Source: Solimonas sp041659605
GTDB taxonomy: Bacteria; Pseudomonadota; Gammaproteobacteria; Nevskiales; Nevskiaceae
DNA length: 64,000 nucleotides
Assembly (NCBI GenBank): GCA_041659605.1
Contig: JBAZXW010000023.1
Coordinates: forward strand, 1 to 64,000
Direction: 5' to 3'
In this document: positions 7,860 through 17,035 of the stretch, piece by piece
Position numbering within the stretch: position 1 is the first letter of the stretch
Layout of the letters: every line of letters starts with the position of its first letter
The notes under the pieces: generated by a model
Told to the model about the DNA's origin: nothing
Database searches by the model: none
The model's input: only the letters and a program-made list of their open reading frames with translations
Translations under genes and position numbers: made by a program

Positions 7860-8966
7860 TCAATGCACGCCCGCGATCAACCCCAGCAACTGCAGATAGC
7901 GGCGCGCGCTCGTTTCCGCACGATACTCGTCAACCGCCGCGCGCAGCCGGTCGGCCGGCAATGGATTGCGCAAGGTCTCGCGCATTGCCCGCGTCATCGC
8001 AGCGGCGTCGCCGACCGGCACCAGTGGCCCGTAGCGGCCGCCGTCGAGGATTTCGCGCGGACCGCTCGGGCAGTCGGTCGACACGCTCGGCACCCCCAGG
8101 GCCAGCGCTTCGGTCAGCGCATTGGGCGAGCCCTCCCAGGCCGAAGACAGCACGAACAGGTCCGCGCGCGCGAGCCAGGCGTACGGGTTACCCTGGAAGC
8201 CGGCGAGATGGACGTTGTCCTGCACGCCCAGTTCGCGCGCCAGCGTCTCCAGTGCCGCGCGGTCCTTGCCTTCGCCGAGGAGGATCAGCCGCGACGGCAG
8301 CTCCGGCTGCAGCGCCGCGAAGGCCCGCACCAGCGTCGGGAAATCCTTCTGCCGCGTCAGCCGCCCCATGCCAATCATGACCGGCACGGCCTTGTCGGCG
8401 AGCCAGGGATACGGAACGGGATCGGCGGCCTGCTCGGCGAGCCGCGCCGTGATCACCGGGTTGCGGATCACGACGATGCGCGCGGCCGGCAGCCCGGTGA
8501 CGCGCTGGGTATCGAGCTTGACGCCTTCCGAGACGGCGACCACGCCGGATGCGAGCGGATACAGCCGCCGCATCGGAAACACGCGCAGCCAGCGGCTGAG
8601 CGCGTCCTTGCGTTCGAGCGCGGCCGAGAGATTCGTGCCCAGGCGGATCCACAGCGGCGTGTCGAGGCCCGCGCGACGCCGTGCCTTGATCGCGGCACGG
8701 CCGGCGCGGTCCTTGGCGACCAGCAGCGCGTCCGGCCGTTGCTCGCGCAGATAGCGCTCGATTTCCGGCACGCTGGTCCAGGCATGCCGCGCCTTGAGGT
8801 GGATCACGTTGACGTTGGAAGGAATGCGGCTGACGTGGCCGCCGCCGGCCTTGATCGCCAGCAGATCGACCTGCACGTGCTTCGCGAACTCCGCGCACAG
8901 GTTGGTCACCATGCGCTCGACGCCGCCGTCGCCGGAAAACGAAATCAGGACACCCAGACGTTTCAT
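7860..8966 (-). CDS. Glycosyltransferase family 4 (paralogue of the gene at 11573)
   Basis: 368 residues. It starts MKRLGVLISFSGDGGVERMV and has the donor motifs IGMGRLTRQKDFPTLVRAF, LILLGEGKDRAALE, DLFVLSSAWEGSPNALTEAL and VSTDCPSGPREIL. The last motif is shared almost word for word with the GT4 gene at 11573-12691, so the two are paralogues. The start at 8966 is chosen as the family start; upstream in-frame codons fall inside asnB. It follows the AsnB-like gene by five bases on the same strand, so an operon is likely. Acceptor and donor cannot be told. Confidence 0.92.
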   Translation of the reverse strand: MKRLGVLISFSGDGGVERMVTNLCAEFAKHVQVDLLAIKAGGGHVSRIPSNVNVIHLKARHAWTSVPEIERYLREQRPDALLVAKDRAGRAAIKARRRAGLDTPLWIRLGTNLSAALERKDALSRWLRVFPMRRLYPLASGVVAVSEGVKLDTQRVTGLPAARIVVIRNPVITARLAEQAADPVPYPWLADKAVPVMIGMGRLTRQKDFPTLVRAFAALQPELPSRLILLGEGKDRAALETLARELGVQDNVHLAGFQGNPYAWLARADLFVLSSAWEGSPNALTEALALGVPSVSTDCPSGPREILDGGRYGPLVPVGDAAAMTRAMRETLRNPLPADRLRAAVDEYRAETSARRYLQLLGLIAGVH

Positions 8967-8971
8967 GCGGC

Positions 8972-10786
8972 TCAGATCCACGCCAGCGGATCTTCGGACA
9001 AGCCCGGCGCGGCGCCGGGCTGCTGGATGAACATCCGGTGCCAGATCGCGAATTGCATCAGGCTCCAGAGCTCGCGCGACACATCCCCATGGACCTGCTG
9101 TCGCTGGATCAGCTGTTTCACTTCGTCCGGGCGGCACCACTCGCGGATGGCTTCGCTGGCCGGCAGCGCGACGGCCAGACGATCCAGCAGCGCGCCCTTA
9201 AACCACTGGCCCACCGGCACGTGGAATCCGCGCTTCTTGCGCCACAGGTGATCGGAGGGCACGAAGTTCTCGGCCCACTTCTTGAGGAAGTACTTGCCGG
9301 CGCGGCCGTGCACCTTGAGTTTGTCGGGTAGACCCAGGCCGAACTCGACGACGCGGTGATCGACGAAGGGCACGCGGCCCTCGAGGCTCTGCGCCATCAG
9401 CATGCGATCCGCCTTGACCAGCAGATCGTCCGGCAGGTTGACCGTGAGATCGACGTACTGACGCCGCTGCAGGTCGGTCCAGGCCGACGGCGTCTCGCCC
9501 CAGGCCGCGGCGACCGGCACGCGGAAGCGTTGCAGCGGCGCGTGCATCTCGGGCTTGAACACCCGCCGCGCCCAGTGCGGATCCGACTCCGGACGCACGC
9601 GGAACCCGCCGCTGCCCGGATACCGCAGCCGCTTCATGAAGGTCGAGAACGGGTCGGGACGATAGCGGCCGTAACCGGCGAAGGCCTCGTCGCCGCCCTC
9701 GCCGCTGAACACGACCTTGAGTTCCTTCGCCGCGGCGGCGGCCAGCGCCAGCACCGGTACACAGGCGTAGTCGCGCATCAGATCATCCGCGGCCCAGAAG
9801 GTACGCGGCAGCAGGCCGAACAGCTGGCCGGGATCGAGCTCGATCGCGTGATGCTCGGCGCCGAACAGCTGGGCGATACGGCCGGCGTCATCCAGCTCGT
9901 CGCTGACCTTGTGATCGGCCCAGCCCATCGAGAAGGTCTTCACCGGCTGCGTATGCCGGCGCGCGAGCTGGCCGAGAATCACCGCCGAATCGACGCCGCC
10001 GGAGAGGAACACGCCGTAGGGCACGTCGGAGCGCATGTGTTCCACCAGCACCTGGTCGAACAGCGCCTCCCACTCCTCGGCGGCCTGCTCAAAGCTGCGC
10101 GCGCGCGGCGCGGCGACGTCGGTCGCCGACCAGTAGCGGTGCTCGGTCAGACGCAAGTCGGCATCGATCCTGATCGCAACGCCGGGCGGCACGCGCTCGA
10201 CGCCTTCGAGAATCGTCGGTCGCCCGCTCGAATGCTGGTTCTGGAAAAACTGCGCCAGCGCGTCGGCGTGGACCCGTCGTTGCGGCAGCATCGGCACCAG
10301 GGCCTTGAGTTCGGAGGCGAACAGGATGCGGTCCGGCAGACGCGCGATGTACAGCGGCTTGATGCCGAGGCGGTCGCGCAGCAGCCACAGCTCGTCGGCC
10401 GTATGGTCGTAGAGCGCGCAGGCGTACATGCCGTTGAGGCGCTTGAACGACTCGCGCCCCCAGTGGGCATAGCCGTGCAGCGCGACTTCCGAGTCGGAGT
10501 GCGTCAGCGGCTGCGCGCCCAGGGCTTCGAGTTCGGCACGCAGTTCGACGTAGTTGTAGATCTCGCCGTTGCAGACCAGCGCGTAGCGTTTCTGTGCATC
10601 GAACAGCGGCTGATGCCCGCCGGCGACGTCGATGATCGCCAGGCGCGTATGCGCAATGCCGAAGCGTCCGGCGACATAGGTGCCGATGTCCTCGGGACCG
10701 CGATGGCGCAGCGTTGCCGCCATGCGCTGCAAATCGGCCTCGGCGACCGTACCCTCGCGCAGCACCATTCCGGCGATGCCGCACAT
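8972..10786 (-). CDS. asnB: Asparagine synthase (glutamine-hydrolysing)-type amidotransferase
   Basis: 604 residues with both AsnB domains. The N-terminal class II glutaminase has the nucleophile Cys2 (MCGIAGMVLREG), RHRGPED and CNGEIYNYVELR. The synthetase domain has the PP-loop SGGVDSAVI near 265 and FSGEGGDEAFAGYGRY. All key residues are present, so it should be active. It may simply make asparagine. But its place between glycosyltransferase and sulfotransferase genes is typical of AsnB homologues that amidate uronic acids or other carboxylates in surface polysaccharides, and the length is nearer to those than to E. coli AsnB (554). The sulfotransferase gene upstream ends two bases before it starts. 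Confidence 0.93.
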   Translation of the reverse strand: MCGIAGMVLREGTVAEADLQRMAATLRHRGPEDIGTYVAGRFGIAHTRLAIIDVAGGHQPLFDAQKRYALVCNGEIYNYVELRAELEALGAQPLTHSDSEVALHGYAHWGRESFKRLNGMYACALYDHTADELWLLRDRLGIKPLYIARLPDRILFASELKALVPMLPQRRVHADALAQFFQNQHSSGRPTILEGVERVPPGVAIRIDADLRLTEHRYWSATDVAAPRARSFEQAAEEWEALFDQVLVEHMRSDVPYGVFLSGGVDSAVILGQLARRHTQPVKTFSMGWADHKVSDELDDAGRIAQLFGAEHHAIELDPGQLFGLLPRTFWAADDLMRDYACVPVLALAAAAAKELKVVFSGEGGDEAFAGYGRYRPDPFSTFMKRLRYPGSGGFRVRPESDPHWARRVFKPEMHAPLQRFRVPVAAAWGETPSAWTDLQRRQYVDLTVNLPDDLLVKADRMLMAQSLEGRVPFVDHRVVEFGLGLPDKLKVHGRAGKYFLKKWAENFVPSDHLWRKKRGFHVPVGQWFKGALLDRLAVALPASEAIREWCRPDEVKQLIQRQQVHGDVSRELWSLMQFAIWHRMFIQQPGAAPGLSEDPLAWI

Positions 10787-10788
10787 GT

Positions 10789-11451
10789 TCAGGTCCCGTC
10801 GAAGCGGTAACCGAGGACTTCGACGTCGCGGGCGAAATAGCGCCCGACCAGTTCGGCGAGATCGTCGTTGTAATAACTGCGAAAATCCTTGCTGCGATCC
10901 GTCGCCTGGCGCTTGTGCGGCAGTTCGATCACCGGCACGCCGATGGTCTTGCAGATGTGCGCGAAATCCTCGTGCAGGTTCTCGTAGCGGCCGAGGTAAT
11001 TGGTCAGCACCTTGCCATGCAGATCGACCAGGTAATCCGTCTGCGGCGTGATCGCGGTATCGAGGTGGTACTGGTACGGGCGCTCGGGGTCCAGCTTCCA
11101 GCGCGTGAAAGCTTCGAAGGACTCATGACCTTCGAGCAGATGCGGACGCTCGCGCTTGAGGTGGTGATAGCTCGACACCTGCAGATCCCAGGGATTGCGC
11201 ACGAACGCGAACTTGAACAGCCCGTCGAAGAAGTCCTTCGGCAGCATCTCCTGTGCGCCGACGATCTTGGCGTGGCGCGGCAGCTTGGCGGCGATGCGGT
11301 GCCCGGTCAGGTGCGACAGCCGCGAGCAGATGAACTGGGCGAGGTAGTACGGGTCCTTCCACTGCAGCGACTTGAGCGCCGCCCGCACGCTGGTGCCGCC
11401 GGTCTTGGCGATGTGGACGTACAGGAAGTTGTAGCGATTGGACAGAAGCAT
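10789..11451 (-). CDS. Sulfotransferase family 2-type protein
   Basis: 220 residues. The PAPS-binding 5'-phosphosulfate loop is visible near the N-terminus (VHIAKTGGTSVRAAL) and the 3'-phosphate loop in the middle (FVRNPWDLQVSSYHHLKRE). These are the marks of carbohydrate sulfotransferases (HNK-1/chondroitin-type and bacterial relatives), which move sulfate from PAPS to a sugar hydroxyl. It is the first gene of a probable operon with the AsnB-like protein and a GT4 (gaps of 2 and 5 bases), so the target is likely the glycan made by this locus. It is divergent from a GT4 gene across a 121-base gap. Confidence 0.88.
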   Translation of the reverse strand: MLLSNRYNFLYVHIAKTGGTSVRAALKSLQWKDPYYLAQFICSRLSHLTGHRIAAKLPRHAKIVGAQEMLPKDFFDGLFKFAFVRNPWDLQVSSYHHLKRERPHLLEGHESFEAFTRWKLDPERPYQYHLDTAITPQTDYLVDLHGKVLTNYLGRYENLHEDFAHICKTIGVPVIELPHKRQATDRSKDFRSYYNDDLAELVGRYFARDVEVLGYRFDGT

Positions 11452-11572
11452 TCGAGCTCACTTGACCGAGGGCCGGCGGAACGATTGGCGCATCCCGGTG
11501 CGCCTCCCTATTATCGCCGGACTTTGCGGCGAATCGCCGCTTCAGACGCGCTCCGCCCTGCTCGACGCCCCC

Positions 11573-12691
11573 ATGTCCCGTCTCGCAATCTTCATTCCAT
11601 CCTTCGATAACGGCGGCGTCGAGCGCATGCTGATCAACCTCGCGACCGGCATCAGCGCGCGCGGCGTGGACGTCGATTTCCTGGCGACGCGCACCGACGC
11701 GCCGTATTTCAAGACACTGGCGCCGGCGGTGCGGCTGATCGATCTGGGCGCGCGCGATCCGTCCGGTCAGCTGAAGGCGCTGCTCACGTATCTCGAAGAA
11801 TCGCGCCCCGACGCGCTGCTGTCGGCCAAGGACGAGTGCGACGACATCGCGCTCGCCGCCAAGCGCCAGACCCGCGTCGGTACGCGCTTCTACATCCGCG
11901 CGGTGGTCAACGTCAGCCAGCGCCTGGGCTATCGCAATCCGATCAAGCGCTGGACCACGCGGCGCTGGATGCGCGCGGTCTATCCGCAGGCCGACGGCAT
12001 CGTCGCGGTCTCGCAGGGTGTCGCCGACGACGTCGCCGCGATTACCGGCATTCCCGTCGAGCGCATTCACGTTGCGCCCAACCCGGTGGTGCGGCCGGAC
12101 ATCTACGCGCAGGCCGAGGCCTTGCCGGATCATCCCTTTTACAAGGATCGCCAGTTACCGCTGGTTCTGGGCGTCGGCCGCTTCGGCCGGCAGAAAAACT
12201 TCGAGCTCTTGCTCAAGGCCTGCGCCCTCGCCAATCGCGAGCGCCCGCTGCGCCTGATCATTCTTGGCAGCGGCCACCGCCAGCGCAGACTGCTGTCGCT
12301 GGCCAGCCGCCTGGGCATCGACGACCGGGTCTCGTTCCCGGGCTTCCAGCCCAATGCCTACGCCTACATGCGCCACGCCGACCTGTTCGTGCTGTCGTCG
12401 CTGTGGGAGGGTTCGCCCAACGTGCTGACCGAGGCGCTGGCACTGGGCACACCGGTGGTGTCGACCGATTGTCCCAGCGGTCCGCGCGAGATCCTGCAAG
12501 GCGGCGCCATCGGACCGCTGGTGCCGCTGAACGATCCGCCCGCGATGGCCCGGGCCATCCTCAAGGTCCTGGCCGAGCCGCCGCCGCGCGAACGCTGCCG
12601 CGCAGCCACGACCGACTACAGCATCGACAACAGCGCGGCGCGGTACATCCATCACATGGGGCTCGATCAGCCTCCGCGCAACGCCGCGTAA
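11573..12691 (+). CDS. Glycosyltransferase family 4 (paralogue of the gene at 7860)
   Basis: 372 residues. It starts MSRLAIFIPSFDNGGVERML and carries LGVGRFGRQKNFELLLKAC, LIILGSGHRQRRLLSLA, DLFVLSSLWEGSPNVLTEAL and VSTDCPSGPREIL. These motifs place it in GT4 beside its paralogue at 7860-8966. The ATG at 11573 is the family start; a longer frame begins at 11438 but would overlap the divergent sulfotransferase. It is followed 11 bases later by a second sulfotransferase gene, giving a mirrored glycosyltransferase-sulfotransferase arrangement on the two strands. Sugar donor unknown. Confidence 0.92.
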   Translation: MSRLAIFIPSFDNGGVERMLINLATGISARGVDVDFLATRTDAPYFKTLAPAVRLIDLGARDPSGQLKALLTYLEESRPDALLSAKDECDDIALAAKRQTRVGTRFYIRAVVNVSQRLGYRNPIKRWTTRRWMRAVYPQADGIVAVSQGVADDVAAITGIPVERIHVAPNPVVRPDIYAQAEALPDHPFYKDRQLPLVLGVGRFGRQKNFELLLKACALANRERPLRLIILGSGHRQRRLLSLASRLGIDDRVSFPGFQPNAYAYMRHADLFVLSSLWEGSPNVLTEALALGTPVVSTDCPSGPREILQGGAIGPLVPLNDPPAMARAILKVLAEPPPRERCRAATTDYSIDNSAARYIHHMGLDQPPRNAA

Positions 12692-12702
12692 GGACTCGAC
12701 AC

Positions 12703-13452
12703 ATGGCCAAAGCACCCAAGATCGTCTTCCTGCACATTCCCAAGACCGGCGGCAGTTCGCTGTCCAAGGCGCTGCGCAGCCACTACCGCTTCTCCGGCTT
12801 TCACATCAAGTCGGGTGAGTCCTCGCGCGCCGCGGAGTGGATGTCCGGACTCACGCCGGACGATGCCGGCTTCCTCGACGCCCGCCAGCGCGTGCGCGAA
12901 AGCCTGATCCTGTACGCCGCCGCGCAGGACAAACGCTTCCTCACCGGTCACGTCTGGAATTCGCCGGGCATCACGGCCTTGCGCGGCGCCGGCTACCGGA
13001 TCGTGACCTGCCTGCGCCACCCGGTCGACCGCTGGTTCTCGAACTACTTCTACTCGCGCTACAAGCAGGGCGCCCATGGCCGCATCGAGCTGTCGCTCGA
13101 AGATTTCCTGCAGACGCATCACGCGCGCGACTTCGGCACCACCTACGTGCAGTACTTGGGCGGCATCGATGCGGGCGGCGACTACACGCAGGCCCCCGCG
13201 ATCGCCCGCGCGCAGCAGGCCGTCGATACGATCGACGAAGTCGCCTTCCTCGACGCCCTGCCCGCCTTCGTCGCATTGATGAAGCAGCGCCACGGCATGA
13301 ACCTGCGCATCCCGCACGAGCGCAAGGGACCGTTGCCGGCCGACGAGGTCAAGCGCTACAAGGAATCCAAAGAAATCCGCGCATCGATCACGGCGCTGTG
13401 CGCGCCGGATATCGAGGTGTACGAATACGCACGGAGAAAGCTGGGCCCCTGA
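12703..13452 (+). CDS. Sulfotransferase family protein
   Basis: 249 residues. The PAPS loop is FLHIPKTGGSSLSKALRSHY near the N-terminus and the second loop is CLRHPVDRWFSNYFYSRY around 105-122. This is the layout of membrane-type Golgi-like sulfotransferases seen in bacterial glycan loci. It differs clearly from the one at 10789-11451, so the two probably modify different positions or sugars. It starts 11 bases after the GT4 gene and is likely co-translated with it. No signal peptide is visible, so sulfation would occur on the cytoplasmic side. PAPS supply genes are not in the window. Confidence 0.87.
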   Translation: MAKAPKIVFLHIPKTGGSSLSKALRSHYRFSGFHIKSGESSRAAEWMSGLTPDDAGFLDARQRVRESLILYAAAQDKRFLTGHVWNSPGITALRGAGYRIVTCLRHPVDRWFSNYFYSRYKQGAHGRIELSLEDFLQTHHARDFGTTYVQYLGGIDAGGDYTQAPAIARAQQAVDTIDEVAFLDALPAFVALMKQRHGMNLRIPHERKGPLPADEVKRYKESKEIRASITALCAPDIEVYEYARRKLGP

Positions 13453-13470
13453 CCAGCAGGTCGGGGCGGT

Positions 13471-14154
13471 CTAATGCCAGTCGAGGCAGATGTTGCCGAT
13501 GCGCTGATCGCGCACGCGCTCGCGGATCCGGCCCAGGCGCGCCGCCAGTTCCGGCGAGAAGCGCTCGTGTGTCTCGACCAGGATCAGGTCGATGTCGCGA
13601 TAGATGCCGTCGTCGAGCATCGCCTCGACGATGTCGGCCTCGTAGCCTTCGATGTCGAGCTTGAGGATGCGCACTTTCTCGGGCAGGTGCTTCAGGTAGG
13701 CGATCAGGTCGACCACCTCGACCTCGCCCACGGGCTCGGCATTGTGAACGTCGCGGTGAATCAGCGAACTCGACTCCGTGGCTTGCAGGCCCTTGGCGTC
13801 CAGCGTGGCGCGCTGAAACAGCGGCGCAACGGCCGGCCGCGCGCCGACCGCCTTCTCTTCGAGGCGAAGATTCGGCTCGTTCGCCAGTCGGCTCTTGAAC
13901 GCGCGCAGCGCCACCGGATCGGGCTCGAAAGCGATCACTTTCATGCCCTGCCGCAGGAAGAACTCGGAGACCTCGCCGACATTGGCACCGCAGTCAATGA
14001 TCAGCGAGCCCTGCGGCAACTCGCGCAACAACGTACGCATGCGCAGCACCGCGGCCTTGTAGTGCGTGCTGCGGTCGTCGGGCTTGCGGTACTTGCGGTA
14101 CAGATGCCACCGCAACCAGATCAGCCAGTAGTTGCCGCCAAACTTCGCAGCCAT
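13471..14154 (-). CDS. FkbM-family methyltransferase
   Basis: 227 residues with a Rossmann SAM-binding core: LIIDCGANVGEVSEFF (motif I, about 50-65), VIAFEPDPVALRAFK (motif II), and VRILKLDIEGYEADIVEAML then ILVETHERF, the FkbM signature with the conserved Asp-Ile-Glu-Gly. FkbM proteins O-methylate sugars or polyketides, so methylation of the glycan of this locus is the likely job. It is convergent with the sulfotransferase gene (18-base gap) and lies upstream of nothing on its own strand but precedes glnE's terminus by 70 bases. The exact acceptor is unknown. Confidence 0.88.
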   Translation of the reverse strand: MAAKFGGNYWLIWLRWHLYRKYRKPDDRSTHYKAAVLRMRTLLRELPQGSLIIDCGANVGEVSEFFLRQGMKVIAFEPDPVALRAFKSRLANEPNLRLEEKAVGARPAVAPLFQRATLDAKGLQATESSSLIHRDVHNAEPVGEVEVVDLIAYLKHLPEKVRILKLDIEGYEADIVEAMLDDGIYRDIDLILVETHERFSPELAARLGRIRERVRDQRIGNICLDWH

Positions 14155-14224
14155 CCATTCTCCCGGGCACGTCGCGTCTTGAGGCGCGCATCATAGCCTG
14201 TGGCACCAACGAACCCCATGCCGC

Positions 14225-17035
14225 CTAGTCGCCCAGCAGTCTGCGGCGGACGTCGAGCACGGCCTCACGGTCCGCGGCAAACGCGCCGCTCTCCGCCAGC
14301 GACGACTCCTTCTGCAAGGCGCGCGCATGCGCCCAGCTGCGGAAGACCCGGTAACAGCGAATGAGGGTGTCCCGGTCGGTCGCGCTGACGCTGCCGGCGC
14401 GCTCCAGAGCCTCCAGCTGACGCCAGTTGTCGCTCCACTCGACGATGCCGGCGTCGCGATGGGCATCGCGCAGCACGAGAAACTGGGTGATGAACTCGAG
14501 GTCGACCAGTCCGCCGTCGCCCTGCTTGATGTCCCAGCTCGCGGCGGTCGACTTGTCGAGGTTCGCGCGCATCTTCGCGCGCATGTCGACGATCTCCTGC
14601 CGCAGCTTGTCCGGATCGCGCGGCTGCATCAGCACGTCGCGGCGGACGCGCGCGAAAGCCTGGCCGATGTCGATGGCGCCGCCGACCCAACGCGCGCGTG
14701 TCAGCGCCTGGTGCTCCCAGGTCCAGGCCTCGCTGCGCTGGTAGCCGTCAAAGCTGGCGAGACTGCTGACCAGCAGGCCGGAGCGGCCGTTGGGCCGCAA
14801 CTCCATGTCGACCTCGTAGGCGCGCCCGGCGGGCGTCTGCGTCGCCAGCCAGTTGATCAGCCGCTGCGCGAGGCGCGCGAGATAGGTGCCGTTGTTGATG
14901 CGGCGCGGCCCGCCGACACTGTCGGCATCGAGCTGGTCGCAGTCGTGCAGGAACACCAGGTCGAGGTCCGAGCCGTAACCGAGCTCGATACCGCCGAACT
15001 TGCCATAGGCGATCACCGCGAAGCCGGTCGGCGTGCCGTCGCTGTTCAGCGGCGCGCCGTATTGCGCGCTCATCTCGGCCCACGCGAACGCCAAGGCCTG
15101 GCTGACGATCGCTTCGGCGAGCCAGGTCAGCCGGTCGCTGACCTTGACCAGCGGCAGCGCCTCGACCAGGTCCGCCGCGGCGACACGCAGCGTGATTTCC
15201 TTCTGGTAGTGGCGCAGCAGGTCCATCGCCGGCTCGGTGTCGGCCGGCGGTCGCAGGTGCTCGGCGCGCCGCGCGAGTTCCGCAAACAGCTCGGCGCGGT
15301 CCGGCGGCGCATAGAGCGAACGCGCGTCGAGCAGGCTGTCGAGCACGATCGGCGAATGGGCGATGAATTCGGTCAGCCACGGGCTCGCCGCGCACAGCCG
15401 CACCAGCGTGCTGCGCGCGGAAGTGGATTCGCGCAGCAAGGTCAGATAGGTGCTGCGTCCCGCCACGGCCTCGATCACGCGCAAGGCGCGGGTCAGCGCG
15501 GACTCCGGCTCGGGCTGTGCCAACGCCAGCTCGACGACCTGTGCGAGCAGCACGCGCAGCTTGTGAGCCGTTTCGTCGCGCATCGCGCGCACCAGCCGTA
15601 CCTCGCGCAACGCATCGATCTGCGCGAGCACAGCCTGCGGATGACGCTTGAACCCGGCGGCATACAGGGCTTCGAGCGCGGCATCGCCGGAAAGCGTCGC
15701 GCCCCACAACCCGTCGACGAGCGGCTGCTGCGCGCTCACCACGGCCTCGCCACCGGTGGCGAACACGCGCGCGAACTGCGCGTGGACGTAACGGCGCACC
15801 TCGGCCACGCGTGCGCTCAATGCATCCCAGCTGGCGAAGTCGAGCGCGGCGACCAGCGCCGCGCGCGCCTCGTCGGCGCCCGGCAGCGCATGGGTCTGCT
15901 GATCGGCGTACATCTGGATCGAGTTCTCGAGCCGACGCAGGAACACGTAGGCCTCGTCGAGCCGCTGCGCGTCGGCGGCGTCGAGGTAGCCGTTGTCGCC
16001 GAGGTAGCGCAGCACCGGCCGCAGGCGGCTGTCGCGCAGTGCCGCCACGCTGCCGCCGCGCACCAGCTGGAACGACTGCACGATGAACTCGATCTCGCGG
16101 ATACCGCCGGCGCCGAGCTTGACGTTGTCCTCAAGCCCCTTGCGCGCGACGTCGTCCTCGATCAGCTTCTTCAGGTCGCGCAGCGCACCGACCGCGTTGT
16201 AGTCCAGATAGCGCCGATAGACGAATGGCCGCAAGGTGCGCAGCAGGCGCTCGCCGGCGTCGAGATCGCCGGCAATCGGGCGCGCCTTGATCAGCGCATA
16301 TCGCTCCCACTCGCGGCCGTGCACCTGGTAGTAGTCCTCCAGCGCCGGGAACGAGGCCGACAGCGCACCAGCGGAACCGAACGGCCGCAGCATCGTGTCG
16401 ACGCGGAACACGAAGCCGTCCTCGGTCTGCGCCAGCAGCAGCTTGGACGTCTCCTGCGCGAGCTTGATGAAGTACTCGTCCGAGCTGATGCTGCGCTCGC
16501 CATCCCCGGTCTCAGGACATGTTTCGCCACTGTCGCTGTGGCAGAAGATCAGGTCGATGTCGGACGAGAAGTTGAGCTCGCGCCCGCCCAGTTTGCCCAT
16601 GCCGAGTACGACTGGCCGCACGATCTCGCCGCTGGTGCTGCGCGGCACGCCGTGCCGCGCCTGCAGGCGCCGCTCGACGTCGCGCAAGGCCGCAGCAACG
16701 CAGGCGTCGGCCAGGTCCGACAGATCGCGCAGGCTTTCGTCGAGCTCGGCGGCGCCGGCGAGATCGCGCAGGGCGATGCGGGCCATCTCGCGCCGCCGCA
16801 CGCGCCGCAGCGCACGCGCAGTCGACGCGGCATCCGCCGCGACGGCGGCATCGACCCGCGCCGCCAGCTCGCCATGACGATAGTGGCGTTCGAAGCCGTC
16901 GAGGCCATCGGCCTGCGCAGTCAGCGCCGTCAGCGCATCGCGCAGGAAGCGGCTCGCGGCCAGTACGCGCGGAAGTTGCGCGGACAGCGTCGGCAGGCGC
17001 GTGCCGAGCGCATCGATCAGGGCGTCCATCGGCAT
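14225..17035 (-). CDS. glnE: Bifunctional glutamine synthetase adenylyltransferase / adenylyl-removing enzyme
   Basis: 936 residues, close to E. coli GlnE (946). Two nucleotidyltransferase domains are visible: the N-terminal removing domain with GMGKLGGRELNFSSDIDLIF (about 150-170) and the C-terminal adenylylating domain with AYGKFGGIELGYGSDLDLVF (about 665-685). Both keep the G-x11-D-x-D metal site. The enzyme adenylylates and deadenylylates glutamine synthetase under control of PII. The ATG at 17035 is chosen because its A is the last base of the upstream stop (TGATG); a TTG at 17038 is the alternative. It is the last gene of a coupled trio with the hotdog-like protein and the amidase. Confidence 0.97.
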   Translation of the reverse strand: MPMDALIDALGTRLPTLSAQLPRVLAASRFLRDALTALTAQADGLDGFERHYRHGELAARVDAAVAADAASTARALRRVRRREMARIALRDLAGAAELDESLRDLSDLADACVAAALRDVERRLQARHGVPRSTSGEIVRPVVLGMGKLGGRELNFSSDIDLIFCHSDSGETCPETGDGERSISSDEYFIKLAQETSKLLLAQTEDGFVFRVDTMLRPFGSAGALSASFPALEDYYQVHGREWERYALIKARPIAGDLDAGERLLRTLRPFVYRRYLDYNAVGALRDLKKLIEDDVARKGLEDNVKLGAGGIREIEFIVQSFQLVRGGSVAALRDSRLRPVLRYLGDNGYLDAADAQRLDEAYVFLRRLENSIQMYADQQTHALPGADEARAALVAALDFASWDALSARVAEVRRYVHAQFARVFATGGEAVVSAQQPLVDGLWGATLSGDAALEALYAAGFKRHPQAVLAQIDALREVRLVRAMRDETAHKLRVLLAQVVELALAQPEPESALTRALRVIEAVAGRSTYLTLLRESTSARSTLVRLCAASPWLTEFIAHSPIVLDSLLDARSLYAPPDRAELFAELARRAEHLRPPADTEPAMDLLRHYQKEITLRVAAADLVEALPLVKVSDRLTWLAEAIVSQALAFAWAEMSAQYGAPLNSDGTPTGFAVIAYGKFGGIELGYGSDLDLVFLHDCDQLDADSVGGPRRINNGTYLARLAQRLINWLATQTPAGRAYEVDMELRPNGRSGLLVSSLASFDGYQRSEAWTWEHQALTRARWVGGAIDIGQAFARVRRDVLMQPRDPDKLRQEIVDMRAKMRANLDKSTAASWDIKQGDGGLVDLEFITQFLVLRDAHRDAGIVEWSDNWRQLEALERAGSVSATDRDTLIRCYRVFRSWAHARALQKESSLAESGAFAADREAVLDVRRRLLGD

